Of a stretch of 64,000 nt of DNA, positions 12,728 to 25,039 are shown one piece after another. Location of the stretch: assembly GCF_001653235.2 (NCBI RefSeq), contig NC_035791.1:558001-622000 (forward strand), in the 5' to 3' direction. Below the pieces are notes generated by a model. That model saw only the letters and a list, made by a program, of their open reading frames with translations. It was not told the origin of the DNA and did not search any database. Numbering within the stretch: the stretch's first letter is position 1; each line of letters starts with the position of its first letter. The position numbers and the translations under genes were made by a program. This DNA is from Pochonia chlamydosporia 170 (lineage: Eukaryota > Ascomycota > Sordariomycetes > Hypocreales > Clavicipitaceae).

Positions 12728-13614
12728 TCACGACTCGTCTGACGTGGTTGAGAGCAAAAGCAGTGGCCAGTGCCGTATAACGTGGCTTCTAATTTGCAAC
12801 GAGTTGTACAAATTAGCGAAAAGAATCGACTACAACGTTAGCCCAAGAATGTGATCATAAGGTTAACTTACTACTAGTGTGGACCAATTACAGAAGCCCG
12901 GCGAATCCATCATTCCACCCTGCCTTATAATCACTTCAACTCTCCTTTTGTTGATTGACTCTTTATCAGAAACTGGCTCCCATTCGAAGTTTCTCAGAGC
13001 AAGCAAATCGTTGTCCCTGGCGTGTTTGGAATGACCCTGACTATCGCCTCTATCGGAGTTTGACCGACTCACCGAAGGTTCATCCACTGTGTTGATGACT
13101 TTGCGCCGTTACTTGAGCTCAAACCCATTTCAGGGGTTGTAACAGAGACGACACTTTTTTGTCAAAGCAATCTGAGCTGGAGGGACAGTGGCGGGTGTAA
13201 GCACATCGGGCAGAGGATTCGCTAGCAAGTATACATGAACAAAGGCAAATACATTTACGAATATACTTACCAGGGCCGCATTTAGGCAGGTACAGTGCGT
13301 CGAGTCGGATGTTGTGTTCCTTTATGAGCCAGTTTATCTCCTTTTTTGTAACAGTCTCAGATCTGATGCGAATTTGCAAGTGCTGCTTGGGTGACTGTAG
13401 GGTTGCTGCTGCAGTCACACAATGGCTCTCATTGCAGCCGCGATGGCATTTTTGCCGACCCTCCACTTGTTCAATCTACTTGTATTGCCATTATCTGCGT
13501 TGAAGTTAGTGTAAGGTAGTGATTGTACTCCGTACTATACAAGAAGAAATACCGAGAGCCTGCAGCACTTGACTGTGTATATGTGATGACTCGTAAAGAA
13601 GGGATGCTGATAAC
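12728..13614 (-). pseudogene. Chain of phase-compatible exons, possibly a decayed or unrecognised multi-intron gene
   Basis: Three open segments on the minus strand join in phase through canonical introns. They are 13475-13271, 13176-12872 and 12829-12728. The introns run GTAAGT...CCAG (13177-13270) and GTAAGT...GCTAAC...TAG (12830-12871). The middle segment carries in-frame TGA (13130-13132) and TAA (13109-13111). A 57-nt in-phase intron with a weak GTTACA donor would remove both. A possible earlier exon at 13614-13553 has a CTAAC branch site before its acceptor but joins in another frame (acceptor at 13494). No in-frame ATG was found. Text such as RRVEVIIRQGG and LYLPKCGPG looks protein-like but I recognise no family. 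Either a pseudogene or a gene whose model I could not complete; chance agreement is also possible. Confidence 0.3.
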
Positions 13615-16171
13615 CTAGGGTGATAGTACATTGGAGAGTTAGTGTTCATAAAAGTTGTACGTTCTAGAAATAAAGTCCCTGTCACCAATTGATCTATGCC
13701 TCAAAGCAGATTCGAGTGAGGATGTTGCAGTGCGTTTTTATCCCAAAACATCGCACCTTGGGTACGATTTGCAGAAATAGCAAGAAGACACTATAGAGAT
13801 GCTACAGCTAATGGAACAAAAACCAGTCCAACGGGGTTGGTTGGGTTGCGGCGATATGTAGCGGGCCGTATCGTGAATGGAGCTTTTGTGTGGATGAGGC
13901 CAATTAGATATGAACCAGCTAGGGAGTGTTTAGATAGCTGAGAGTTCGGATTCGGTCTCAATCATTATCCATAACATAAGTCAGCGGATTGGCTCGCGGA
14001 AGCTCTGCATGCGAGGAATCATGGGCTCACAGTCGCCATCTTGCAAAATCCGTGATATCTTTTTCGCAGACCTTCATTTGCAGTATTGAAATTTGCTTGT
14101 GGTGGCTATCCGTTCGAATTTGCTGTCGAGTCTGTGAGCCAAGCTGGAAGGAGAGTCATACAGCCGTAAAAGCGTACTGATAGCATGGGGCGGCGGTCGG
14201 AAACTTAATGTAGAAACAAGAGTCGTATTCTCTTTGAGGCAGAGATTCCACTTTTTACATTTCACGAGAGCGGTTGAATCGCAAGTTACCCCGGGGCAGT
14301 CTACTATGCGTCGAGCTACTCTAGTTGGGAAGTTCGTCCTTTTGGTGTGTGGCAGCAACAAGTTTCGATGCTGAAAAACGCCACTTTTTGGAGCCGTAGA
14401 CTCTAACATTCTAGAATCTGCACATGTAGAGGCTACGTAGCTTTGTAGCCTAAGTGAACAGTGAGACAGGGACTGCAACAGCCTTTAATATGGGCGGCCA
14501 AAGGTAAATATGTGAATGATAGGGCTTCCTATTCTGCCGCAGGTGGTTGGACTGAACACACGGCCAAGTGAGCAGCTTCTAGTTGATGCCCATCACGGCA
14601 CCCACGTATTGTAGACTTGACCGCTGTACTCGGCTGTGAAAATTGGAACACCCCAACGATGGAATAGAATACGAACGAATTTATTGGGCAAAAGCTATTG
14701 TAGTAACATAAGCCCAACCGCCGTAGATCCCCAACCGACAGAATTTGAAACGCCTAACCTCCTGTAACCAAACGCAATCTCCCCCGTGGTTGTGAAATCA
14801 AGTTTGCTGAAGCCGCTCACTGACCGGTAATCGACTGGTAGTGTCGTAGACGTACTGGTTCAGCATGGTTTGCGAGGACGACGGCAGGTGTTGCAGCACG
14901 TCATTTAGCGTCGGTGTGCCACTTTACTCTCTGTAAGCAATAAATCGTTTTGGTCAAATACAAATGTGTTAATGTACCCTGTCTGGTTGGATTTCGCTCT
15001 CGTTGCATTTCCCTGTGTTGCAATCTGGGGAGGAGTTGTCATGCTGCCGACTTTGACAGCCAACGAGGTAACAGACTGGTGAGACATGGCGAGCGTATAG
15101 CGCCGACTGTAGTGTGAATCTGGTGTAAGTGACTTGTGCAACGATGAAGGAATAGTTCTCTCACAGGATAATTGTAGAATCAACAAGAGCTCTGGCAACG
15201 GGCCCCGTTGGTCTTATAACCTTTGCCATCATTCGGACACTTTCTTGACAACTGCGATGCAAAGAAACTGTTTTGCAGAGGTTTGTGCTTTTCTTTTTTT
15301 TCGTGTGCCACAAAGTCGACTGATGGTACTTTCTTTTACGACGCATCACGCTGAAGGGGCAGCCAATGAGACCGGGTGCCATGCCGAACGAGAAGAAAGT
15401 TGGCAACGGCTCTCGCGTCTTTGGTGTGGTTGTGTAGGCGCCACGCACCAAGGGGGTGCCATTGATGACGTTAAAATAACGGGTGAGGCTTCAGCAGTGG
15501 CTATTTGGGGTGAGAGGTGATTAGATGCCGCCATGTTAGAACCGGGCTGGATGTTGTAGAAACATGTCAACACCAGGAATCGGACCATTTTGGAATGGCG
15601 ATGAAGTGGAATTACATTTTACGTGCAAAGGGCGCAAACAGTACCACATGATTCGACGGTTGTGCTGGGGTGTACATCGACATTAGGAGGCCGCTCTGAC
15701 CTCGGCCTCATGTGTACGTCAGATACTCTGCAGCCATAAATACAATTCGCTCACACAGCGGGACTTATTGTCGCCAAACCGGGCGAGGCAAAGGCGCGAT
15801 GAAGAGGAAACTGCAAAAAAGCATGTCGGCATCGGTAGTCGCTGTTGCTGCAGTCTACAATTGGTTATGACGATCCCTGGCACAGTTTGCCACTCTTGGG
15901 GCGGAACGAAGGACCACGAATTATTCATATCGAACTGCCGTCCCCTAGCAGAGGATTTAGACAGACCCCTAGTATCTATGCCGCTCTTGCGGGCACAATA
16001 AGCAGAAACCAGGCGAATGGATGGAGAGGGTCCGATTCGGTATGTTACTAATATGCGCGAGCTCACTGGGTGCAATAACCCGAGGTAAAAAGGAACCAAC
16101 TCAGAGTGCAACAGAAATAAAACACAGAAATTGACATCGTGCTAGCTCCATCTATGTGCGGATGAGGAGGT
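13615..16171. other. Gene-poor block, no gene seen
   Basis: About 2.6 kb with short frames only. A 134-codon frame at 14074-14478 (minus) has no motif and was not accepted. No repeats or RNA genes noticed. Confidence 0.45.
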
Positions 16172-16762
16172 TCACGCCACTTGCTCACCACGGTTGCAGA
16201 GGGAATGTGTATTCCTTGTCTCACCGCTTCTGTCCTTCACTGAGTACACCCACTCAAAGCGCAGCCTATGAACCACGCCGCGGAAATGTACGGCATTGTA
16301 CTCCATATGCTCAGACGAGTGCCATGTGTACGTATCATATCTCGCTTTGGGTCGGTCGAACTGGAGCATAAGGAAAAGCCCAGATATCATCACCCAACCA
16401 ACACTGTTGACCATGCTTGTGGCGGCTTGACTTGTGTCACCAACTGACCTCTTTCGTCCCTGCTCCGTACTGAGCTGCTGATGGTGGTAGGCATGATAGA
16501 GCCTGGCAGGACAGTCGAAAGCCTCTGACTGATATCCCGCTATTTTTACCTTACCGGATGAACAGACAAAATCTCGCTTCGTTGATCTATGCCCAACCGA
16601 ACAGAATTTTGCAGTATTTTTTGGCGCGAACGGCGAATCAGAACGCCTACAAGTTGTGGCTTGAGTAGGGCTCATTTCCCGCCCTTTCGCGAGCATTTCC
16701 CATGGAATGGCTTGGAGAGTCGGTAATTCATCAACAATCGGTCTTTCTTTGATTTCGCACAT
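16172..16762 (-). CDS. Weak candidate ORF, 196 residues, longest ATG frame noticed in the gene-poor block
   Basis: ATG-initiated frame ending in TGA, 196 residues. It is the longest ATG-started frame I noticed between 6 and 30 kb, which is why it is listed. Codon use is flat, with no strong third-position bias, which argues against a well-expressed gene. A mildly hydrophobic stretch (GWVMISGLFLMLQF) lies in the second half. No family motif or signal peptide is visible. It could be a chance frame in balanced-GC DNA or a lineage-specific gene. Confidence 0.2.
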   Translation of the reverse strand: MCEIKERPIVDELPTLQAIPWEMLAKGREMSPTQATTCRRSDSPFAPKNTAKFCSVGHRSTKRDFVCSSGKVKIAGYQSEAFDCPARLYHAYHHQQLSTEQGRKRSVGDTSQAATSMVNSVGWVMISGLFLMLQFDRPKARYDTYTWHSSEHMEYNAVHFRGVVHRLRFEWVYSVKDRSGETRNTHSLCNRGEQVA

Positions 16763-19700
16763 TGATCTTATGCAGCTCGCGAAAATGGAAGCGTCGTTCG
16801 AACTGGCTGTGGCCAACAAGAACAGAGGTTTTTGCTCCCCGCTGACTGAAGTCCCTCAAGGTTCTTGAACCTCGTAATGGAACAAATTGGCAGCTTACCA
16901 AGCAAAGGAAAAAAAGGAAAAGAAAGAAAGGTAAGCGTCCGCCAAGGAGCACATGCAAACGCACTCAATTTGTTTTTATTTCCCAGCACGCTGGATACTT
17001 CCTATTGCAGGGCGCGGAAGCTGCTCCGTGGGTCCGAGATCACAGCCTCGCATACTGAGTAGAACTGCATTGGTGCCCTGCATAAATTTTGCTTTTGCTG
17101 GAGAAATGTCGTCACCTACCAACCGCACCGAGTTCATCATGTAGTGGCCCAGCCTGGCATGTCACTGCACGCCGTACGAGTTGACCGAAAGCATTTTATT
17201 TGCCGCGGAAGGCGGGAAAGCGAGCCCAGTGCGACCACGGTTGGGAAGAATTATTTGCATGCCTGTCGTACTGGTCCACGGGTTACGGTCCACTTCCCCA
17301 GCAGTTTGTTTGGTTTCCCTGTACGGACTGACAGCCAGATGATGTCAAGGAGAACGCCCAGACAGGCAAGAGCAAGTGTCAACGAATAGACTCAAGTGGA
17401 CACGGGTACGGGACGGCCCCTGGCGCCCCACTTTTACCCACCGCTAATGGCGAACCACTAAAATAAGCGAAAAAGCCTGTGTTACTTCAACGACATCTCA
17501 GGCATGGTGCTCAAGGTACATGGCGATTTCGCAACATTGACGGTTGGGGCTGGATTTGAGATAAAGGGATGCAAGAGTGCCGGGATGGCTGTGCAAAGTG
17601 AGGTGGAATGTGTGTTGCTGCCTCCCATTGAACCACCAAGGTTTGTAGCATGCTGGTCTGGCCGCAGGACCCCAGGCCCATCTAGCTTTACAGCTGGCTC
17701 TGCTGTTGTGTCACGGTCGGCGAGGGGAGCATCATGGGAATGAAGCGACCCAGAGATGGGACTGACTGTCAATATTTTGGTAGCGGAGATATCGGTGCCC
17801 GCTCGGTACGTGTTCGCTGCGCCCGCGTCGGCGAGATTAGGTAGAGCTACCAACTCTCAGGTGGCCAGCCACGACGAACTCTGAGACTCCCAAGTCACAG
17901 AAGGGTGACTGACTTACCTCCCTGGAGGCTTGCTCTCCGTAGTACCTGGGTGTGGTCTTTGCCGGTTACACAACCCGCCCCGTGCTAAAAAGCCCGTCAG
18001 CATACGTAGCATTGAAAAAAACATAGCAAGTCGGGATCTTCCGGTGCTCATCCGGCCCGTTGGCTTTGCAAAAGCAAATCGGAGTAAGATTAAGCCAACA
18101 GACCTGATCAGAATACAGGTACTTTGGTCAGCCACGTCCTATTCTGACGTCGAAATGATCCGGGAATTTTCAACTGCGTTTTGTTTAGGAAGCGAACTGC
18201 CTGCCGCTGAGCTCAATTGAAGTTTCCGGTGCTGCGGTGCGGAAAAGTACGGCCAAGTCCTCAGAAACGCCTTTTGTACACTTCACTGGAAGTTCTCAAT
18301 GTGAAACCTGAGGTGCGGTCGTCGGGGGTAATGCAAGCATCTTATGGTAGCAGGCATCCAAGATGTCAACAGTAGTGTCTGCCCTGCTGGCACCTGAAGC
18401 GTGGACCAGTCGATGCAGATTGCACTCACAACCGAAAATTTGGGGTTCGGATGAGACTTCCTCTTTCAGCTGCCAACAAAGCATGCCGTTGGACCATGAG
18501 TTCGACATTGGCGCTTTGTAAGCTATGCACAAAGCCCAGAATGACATCCCGACTTGTCGCTCGTATTTGCGATGAGGCCACGCCAAGTTCTCTACGTCCG
18601 CCAAAGCACCACCAGTGCCCAAGGCGAACTGTGGTTTTCTGTAATTGCTTCAGGCTTCTATGAGACCCGAATCTCGCCCTGCGGTGCTGTCGTCGGCTAC
18701 GGCGGTGCTGCTTTTCATCAGTGCCTGACAGATGAACCTTGCACTATAATTACCAAGTTGCACATATGGTCATTCTTCGAAGGATGGACTATGATACGGT
18801 CGGAAAGGAGGGAAAGATTATTACTGCATACGCCAACTCAAATCAACTGGGAAGTTTATGCATTGGTTGCCTCGTGCGGGCGGCTAAGCCATATCACGTA
18901 GACATTATTAGCTAAAACTTTCTAGGAAGTGGCTATGGATAACGAGGCAAAACTCATCGACTGGTTGCAATGTCTCCACGGAGGGTTGGCCGTGGGCTCT
19001 AAGACAGTGAGCGTTGTGTTGTTCTGATGCTTGAGTCAGGCGGCGTTGGCATGCAGGGGCAAAACCGACGACCGCAGACGGGTTACCTGACTTGGGTTGA
19101 TCACGCAGCGGGAAAAATAAGAAAATGAGATAAAATGAAATAAAAAATAAAATAAATACATGCATGGCGCCCCATTCCATATCAATTGGACCAGAAGTAG
19201 CTGAGTTGAGTTGATCAATACATCAGCACAGGGCTCCATGGCGCTGTAAATAACTGGCTGATAACACCCGTTGCACAGGTGTCATGCTCAGCCATGCAAC
19301 ATTCCGCACCTTGCTTAAACAGACATTCAACGTGAACCAGTCCCCAAACTGCCAATACTGTTCGTACAATCATACACGCAGCCATCGTCAGCTACCCCGA
19401 CATCCCCATTGAGGATGTCGTAGCCAAACTTGTTCGTTCTAACCGTATTTCTTCAAAATTGTTTCTGATATTGATACTCTTGAAGGTCGAGTCTCGTTGA
19501 GGTACTCATTTAGCATTGTGTTGCTGCGTTTCTTCACCCTTCCACTATTTGCTTGACTACTATGAATGGGGATGTTAGAAGACTCTCAGGACTGTGAATT
19601 GGACTTCACCTGAAGGCTGATGAAGATGAACCTTTCTGTATATGCCTGCTCCTGATCAGTAGATTTTGATGACCCCTGGTTAGCTTGATTGCTGGTAGAG

Positions 19701-20360
19701 GTGCCTTCTGACCCACCAGCGGCCATGGGCTTTGACTGCTTCCCCATATTGACTGGGGTCAACCAGCAGCTTTGTTTGTGGATGTGTAGGTTGGAAGGAC
19801 TCCGCAAAAAAGTATTTGAAGAAACATAGGTGTTGAGGGATACTTGGGAGTGCTTTGCAGACCACACTCTGAGTGAACTGGAAATTTCACCGTATTTATA
19901 TTTCCAGGGGATTGTTCGCTCCTTGTTGCTACGATGTCTATTGTGCGACCGATCTGTGTTACGGCAGCCCATCTTGCCTTGGGCCGTTGGACCGGAGCAT
20001 AGTTCACTCCCAATCACCTCTGTCCTTGCATTTTGGCATAGCCCGCTTGGGGAGTGTTTCTCATGGCCACTACGGAGTAGACAGGGCATCAGATAAAATG
20101 GTGAGCCCATGGGTTTGCGAGGCTGGCACAAAGCATGTGGATTAAAAAGGTTGACCGCCTACATCAGTGACATACAATACAACCGCTGAAATTTCGTAAA
20201 TGCACTACTGAGCAGGGGGGCTTTTGACCAATTGGCTCTTCCATCAGAAATCCTGTGATGAAGAATGGAGCCTAAGAATACATCAAGAAATCGCAGATTA
20301 TAGGGCAAAAGAAGGTACTGATTGGTGGCGTGAATCCCCGGCCTATTCCTTTGTGTGCTG

Positions 20361-20386
20361 CCCTAACAGCTGAGCTGCTGTTAGGG
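20361..20386. repeat. Perfect 10-bp inverted repeat, CCCTAACAGC / GCTGTTAGGG
   Basis: The two arms (20361-20370 and 20377-20386) are exact reverse complements separated by six bases (TGAGCT). The outer ends read CCCTAA and TTAGGG, the fungal telomere hexamer, once on each side. A single copy each way is not telomeric DNA; the match may be chance. Confidence 0.85.
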
Positions 20387-20415
20387 AAAGACCTCACATT
20401 AGGGAAGACCTCGCA
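20381..20415. repeat. Imperfect tandem duplication of TTAGGGAAAGACCTCACA
   Basis: Unit one (20381-20398) is followed directly by TTAGGGAAGACCTCGCA (20399-20415), which differs by one deleted A and one A-to-G change. It overlaps the right arm of the adjacent inverted repeat. Confidence 0.85.
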
Positions 20416-21692
20416 GCACTACGCTTCCTTGTCAGGTATTAAGCTAGCAATCTTACAGGGGTTAGATTGTACAGTCACAACTGAGATAGCCAAGCCAATC
20501 GGAAGGTCAAACCCTTGTTTCTTGACCGCGTATTTTCCAACCAAAAGCCCTCTCTCCCACACACATGGGCAATGCTAGTAGGGTGTCTGGTCGTGATGAG
20601 AGAGTTCGACAGGCTGATAGCATTCCATGCCATGCCTCACTCGGCCTGGCCGAATTCTGCTCACAGGTGAAGGTTGCTGTCTCTACTGTCAGAACTGGTG
20701 TGTCGAAGGGAACTGGACGGGACTGGACGGGGCTCGCAAGCCCGGCGCTTAGATGCACGGGTCGGCGCCAATGATCTCGCACACATCGGGGGCTACTGAA
20801 GCAGGGAACAACCTGGCTGGTTCATGGTGGTCGTGATCGGACTGAAAGCCAAGAACCAGCCACCATGCTGCCCAGCCTGGGAGAAGTAAAACTCCTGGCT
20901 GTTGCTCCAGTGTGGCTTACACTCTTGGCTGGATTGGCCGCGCGACCGTTGGGGATATGGTCACCAAATGCTCAATCCGGCCGGCCCCTGATGGAACACT
21001 GACCCACTAACTCAAATTTCTTGCAGTAGTGGAAACGGTCGCTCGGCAAATGCCGAGCGTGCCGAATTCCATTAGCGTCGCCATTTCAACAATTGCCGGA
21101 CAATTTAGCGGTTAGACCGTGTGACCTGCCAGGGTTGACGTTTATCAATGCCCGACCGTGCGAAAATGCCCTTGCTTGACGGAAACTAAGGTGACGGCAT
21201 ATTCGGGTTACATCTCTGGCAAGTTTGAGTAACCGACCTGCGCCATCTTGTCTCATGTATCTTCAGGAGGCCACCCGCCCATGTCTGCCTCTGCACTCGA
21301 ATCAGTCACCCGCATCCGGAATACAACGTGTGAGATGGGGGCCATTTTTGGTTTTGTTTTTGCGTATCCATGGTATTCACCCATGTTGTTTCCTCCTCCT
21401 GGTGCAAAGTAGATGCCGAAACAGCAGGTATGTTTACAGAGATAGGTTGGGCACACATTACGAAAATAGAGCACGGTCCAGACTGTAGACTCTGGAGTCT
21501 CTCCTACGGCATGTTTGGCGTAAGGGTACCATCATCCAGTTTTGGATGACGCCGATCTGCGTCTCTTGTCTCGAAAGTACAATACACACCGGTTGAATTT
21601 CAACTTCGGTTGGGCGCCGACGCAATGCCTGCCGAAAATCAGCGCATATGTGCGGCTCGTTCAGGGAAGTTTGCCTAGGTTCTCTGCTGGGC

Positions 21693-22142
21693 TTACTGGC
21701 AGATCCATGCCCGGTTGATCAAAGATGCATGCGGGAGGCCCGGTGTACAAGGGTAAATGCAGGAAACTGCCATCACCTGATGGGCCATTAAAAGAAGTTG
21801 CGACAATTTCTGGTCACAGAGTTGGACACTTTCAGTTGTGGATGGCCAGACTGGGTGTGCTGGGAATTGAGGTGACGAATAGGAGACATTAGGTTGTAGA
21901 GCCACCTTTGCAAACACTCTCAGAACGGTCTCTTCCGGTGGACGGCAGTAGGTGGCTGTTTCATCAAGACTTTCTACACCTACGGCGACCTGACCCCCCG
22001 TGAACCGGGATTCTTCCTGGTGAGGGCATTTCGACATTGTACTGTAGCCTGCTACAATGCCGGACAGGGAGTGCGATGGAAGTTGCCCTCCAATACACGC
22101 CAGGGATGAGGCCAGGGGAAATACGATATACCCGATGCACAT
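21693..22142 (-). CDS. Weak candidate ORF, 149 residues, signal-peptide-like start and several cysteines
   Basis: ATG-initiated frame ending in TAA. Residues 2-19 (CIGYIVFPLASSLACIGG) resemble a secretion signal, with a possible cleavage site shortly after. The remainder has six cysteines and no hydrophobic segment long enough to span a membrane, which is the general look of a small secreted protein. No domain is recognised, and the start context is poor. The frame could be chance. If real, it would be a candidate secreted effector-type protein. Confidence 0.2.
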   Translation of the reverse strand: MCIGYIVFPLASSLACIGGQLPSHSLSGIVAGYSTMSKCPHQEESRFTGGQVAVGVESLDETATYCRPPEETVLRVFAKVALQPNVSYSSPQFPAHPVWPSTTESVQLCDQKLSQLLLMAHQVMAVSCIYPCTPGLPHASLINRAWICQ

Positions 22143-24040
22143 GGACTTACATACACGTCGTACGCGTCCCTGAGAGGAGAAGAAGCTCTCCACACGCACA
22201 TCGCATCACTGGACATGTCTTTTCTGTCTGTCAGCAGTGCGTGTGGAAATTGGAAGGAAGGGGCTACCTGTCATCCGTTATCCAGGAAGGTACGGGCAGT
22301 TTGCTGGTTGGTGTGGACGGGACAGGACCCACCCCCACGGCTTTTCTCCACTCTTGCCGTCGGTACCGATGTCCTTAATTTGAGCTAATTATCACCTCTT
22401 GGATGGGGAATGAAGTATGGGGCCGCTGGAAGTTCCTTGGAAGGGCGGGTAGCAGGTGTTGGTTGGTAGCAAGGGGTCGTAGGAGAGATAGTAGGAAGTT
22501 TGGTTCCTAGACAGCGTTTGCGCAATTGGCTCTGTACCGTCAAGAGACTTGATATGTTCACCGTCAAGACTTGCAAAAAAACGATTACGAGCGTCCGAAG
22601 CAGAAAATGGTAGCAAAGGCGGTCTAATGGCGAATTGGTCGGAGATCAGTGTCTCATCCTGCTTGGACAAGCCCGGCCCTTTGGAGTACATACATAGGCG
22701 CTCCGTACAGAGCACACAGGAAGGCCTGGTCCCTGTCCTCGCTGGGGTACGGTTAATCAATGCCACGTGGGTTGCTGTCTAGTCAGTGCCCTGCAGCAAG
22801 TGCCAGCCCTAGCCCATAGCAGGCTTGATTGAGTTTGTGTATGCTGTTACAATGGAGGCGGGCTATGCAGAAATTCGGACACTTATTGAATGGGTCAAAC
22901 GTTTACTAAAATACGACATTGCAGATGGGTGTCTGGAGCATAACCATTTCCTTCTGGACGACTGTTCCCGGAAATTGACGACGCTCCATCGATCTCACCC
23001 CGTGGGGTTCGCGAATTACTGCATTTTCGACCACTGCGAACGTTGCCCGCCCAGACGGGGTTCCACCTCGGTGAACACAGGACACGTTTTGTGCAATAGT
23101 CGACTTTTTGTACTTGAGCCATTGGGACAATTGTTTGACAATGCCAACAGTAGGGCGGCAAAATGAGACCAATGTCAAATTTGAAGAACCTTGTCCGCGG
23201 GGACTGAGCTGAGCCCGGGCGTACAACGCACATGCCTACACCACGAGGTTAGTGTGTCTTGCATTATTCCCTGGTACAAATTGGCTGTGGAAACATCGCG
23301 TAAATAAGTCCGTGAGGCTTTGTTCCGATGTTGTAGAAACACACGGGCCTCATGTTTTGCGCGATTCGAAAGTGAGACATAGCAGGCTACTCGACTGCAT
23401 CGACTTGCTGATACGATGACATAGGATTGTGACTTATCAAGCATGACTCTTGGAAATGCCACATACGATGACCCTACACAGTATGTGCTTACCTTTGAGC
23501 TTCTGGCATTGTCTGTTATTGAAACCAAGATGGGGCGAGTAGGGACACGCCGATCGTTCACGTCTCTATTATCGGTCGTGCTTTGTCTGCCTGCGTTGGT
23601 TGCTAGAACAGTCCTGTGGACAACCATATCTGACCGCTGTCTGGACTATTCCTGGGCAGTGACTCCATCCAATTAGCGGCACAGTGAGCACCCCTGGGTA
23701 GCCACACGATAGGCGAACTGGATCCTGGCAATCAACCGCTGAAAGACAGAGGCGCCGTCCACCACCCAACCCACTGCTCAGGCAGGTGCAAAGAGTTCCA
23801 ACAGGCCCTGCCCCCCAAACGCAGCGAAAATGGCGTGCGGGGCATCGGGTTTTGTGACAGAAACAAAGACGAGCTCCCATTGGAGACACTCCGAATCCAA
23901 GTTTTGCGTTTTTGGAAGTCTAAGCTTTGGAAAACTTGGTTTCTATTAGGAGATGCTGCTTTTGTTCCCACCCGGTTGTGAAAAGATTCTCTATCTGTAC
24001 CATACCCAAGCAAAAATTAATTCTCCCCAACACTTCTCCC
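22143..24040. other. Gene-poor block, no gene seen
   Basis: About 1.9 kb with overlapping short frames on both strands. A 150-codon frame at 23175-23627 (minus) has no motif. No RNA gene or repeat noticed. Confidence 0.4.
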
Positions 24041-24852
24041 TCACTTGTTTGACCTCATGAGCACGTCCGCAAATGGTAGTTCTGTTCGGCAGGACTCCGC
24101 TATATAACGCTCAAGCATAAACCCGTCTACAACAACCTGTGACTGCTGCTGGGCGGTGTTCGCGGATTGACTAAAGTACGACTAAGTGAGTGTCTATCCA
24201 TAGGTTTGGCTTCCGTATTGATATTCATTGTGCTTACTTGGGTGGTGGTGGTGGTGGCTGCTCAGTGTTTGTAGTTGGGGATTCCACAGGACTGTGACCA
24301 GTCTCGACAGCAAGAGACGAGGAGATAGACTGAGTAGCCATTTTCTAGAGATGGGCTGGTCGGCGAAGAACTTTGCACGAGAAAGTAAAGCGCATCGGTG
24401 GAAAACGAGGTTCTCTAAGAGAGGACATGATGAAGAAACAAAATAAGAGAATCGCAAATACTGGTTTGGCGCTGGGAGGAGCAAATATATATTTTCCAGT
24501 TTACACGTTCTTTGCTCCGTACCTTCTTTGCTTGCACGGAGTGAGGGCCGACTCCATCTGCTGCAGGGCTGGCTGAGGCTGAGTCTGAAGAGTCGCTGTT
24601 GCACATAATATGAATTAGAATATCCACCCTCTTAAGTGGAGATCTTCCTTTTGGCCTAGTGGTGTATTTCTTGTGACAGTCGCCGTCTGAATGAATGTTA
24701 TCAGGAATAAATGGGTCGGCGTACCAGTTAGGCACGGCACCGCTACTCGAATCGAATGGCGGCTCGGGCCACGGAATATCGCTGAGTGGTGACATGAGCG
24801 AGCCCAATTCAAGGCGACGAGAGGGGGAGAATGTGACGCCATTTGGAGGCAT
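24041..24852 (-). CDS. Candidate three-exon gene, 188 residues, no recognised family
   Basis: Proposed exons are 24852-24523, 24344-24238 and 24170-24041. Donors are GTACGG and GTAAGC, acceptors TCTCTAG and CTTTAG, and all joins keep phase. An alternative is a two-exon gene starting at the ATG at 24341 (context AAAATGG, a very good start) giving 77 residues. The protein would be Ser/Pro-rich in the middle, with a six-proline run before the last intron and a more ordered tail (VVVDGFMLERYIAES). The first exon contains the phrase DIPWPEPPFD and several cysteines. I recognise no domain. Support is the agreement of splice signals, phase and start context; it could still be coincidence or a decayed gene. 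Confidence 0.3.
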
Positions 24853-25039
24853 CTCCTTCTTACAGTTACTGTGGCTGAACCATGATATCTCTTGGCAATC
24901 ATGTACCGGCGAGCCACGCAGCAAGAACAGACGATAGGGATTGACCCGGATCCAACATATTTAATATTGCCGAAGACAAAGGACGAAACTTTCTGCACAA
25001 TTGAAGTCGGGAAACTCGTCTCAGCTAACTTGAACCGCA

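Larger units (their letters stand above)
16763..21692. other. Gene-poor block, no gene seen
   Basis: About 4.9 kb. Frames at 17482-17853 and 18296-18622 (both minus) begin at TTG, have no motif and were not accepted. An AT-rich low-complexity stretch (repeated AAAATAAAAT) lies at about 19120-19155. A small palindrome and tandem duplication near 20.4 kb are listed separately. Confidence 0.45.

Noticed and set aside
13506..13688. A 60-codon minus-strand frame containing a possible upstream exon of the 13 kb candidate
   Set aside because: The segment is too short and joins to the next one only in a frame that soon meets a stop, so it was mentioned in the candidate's entry but not given its own call.
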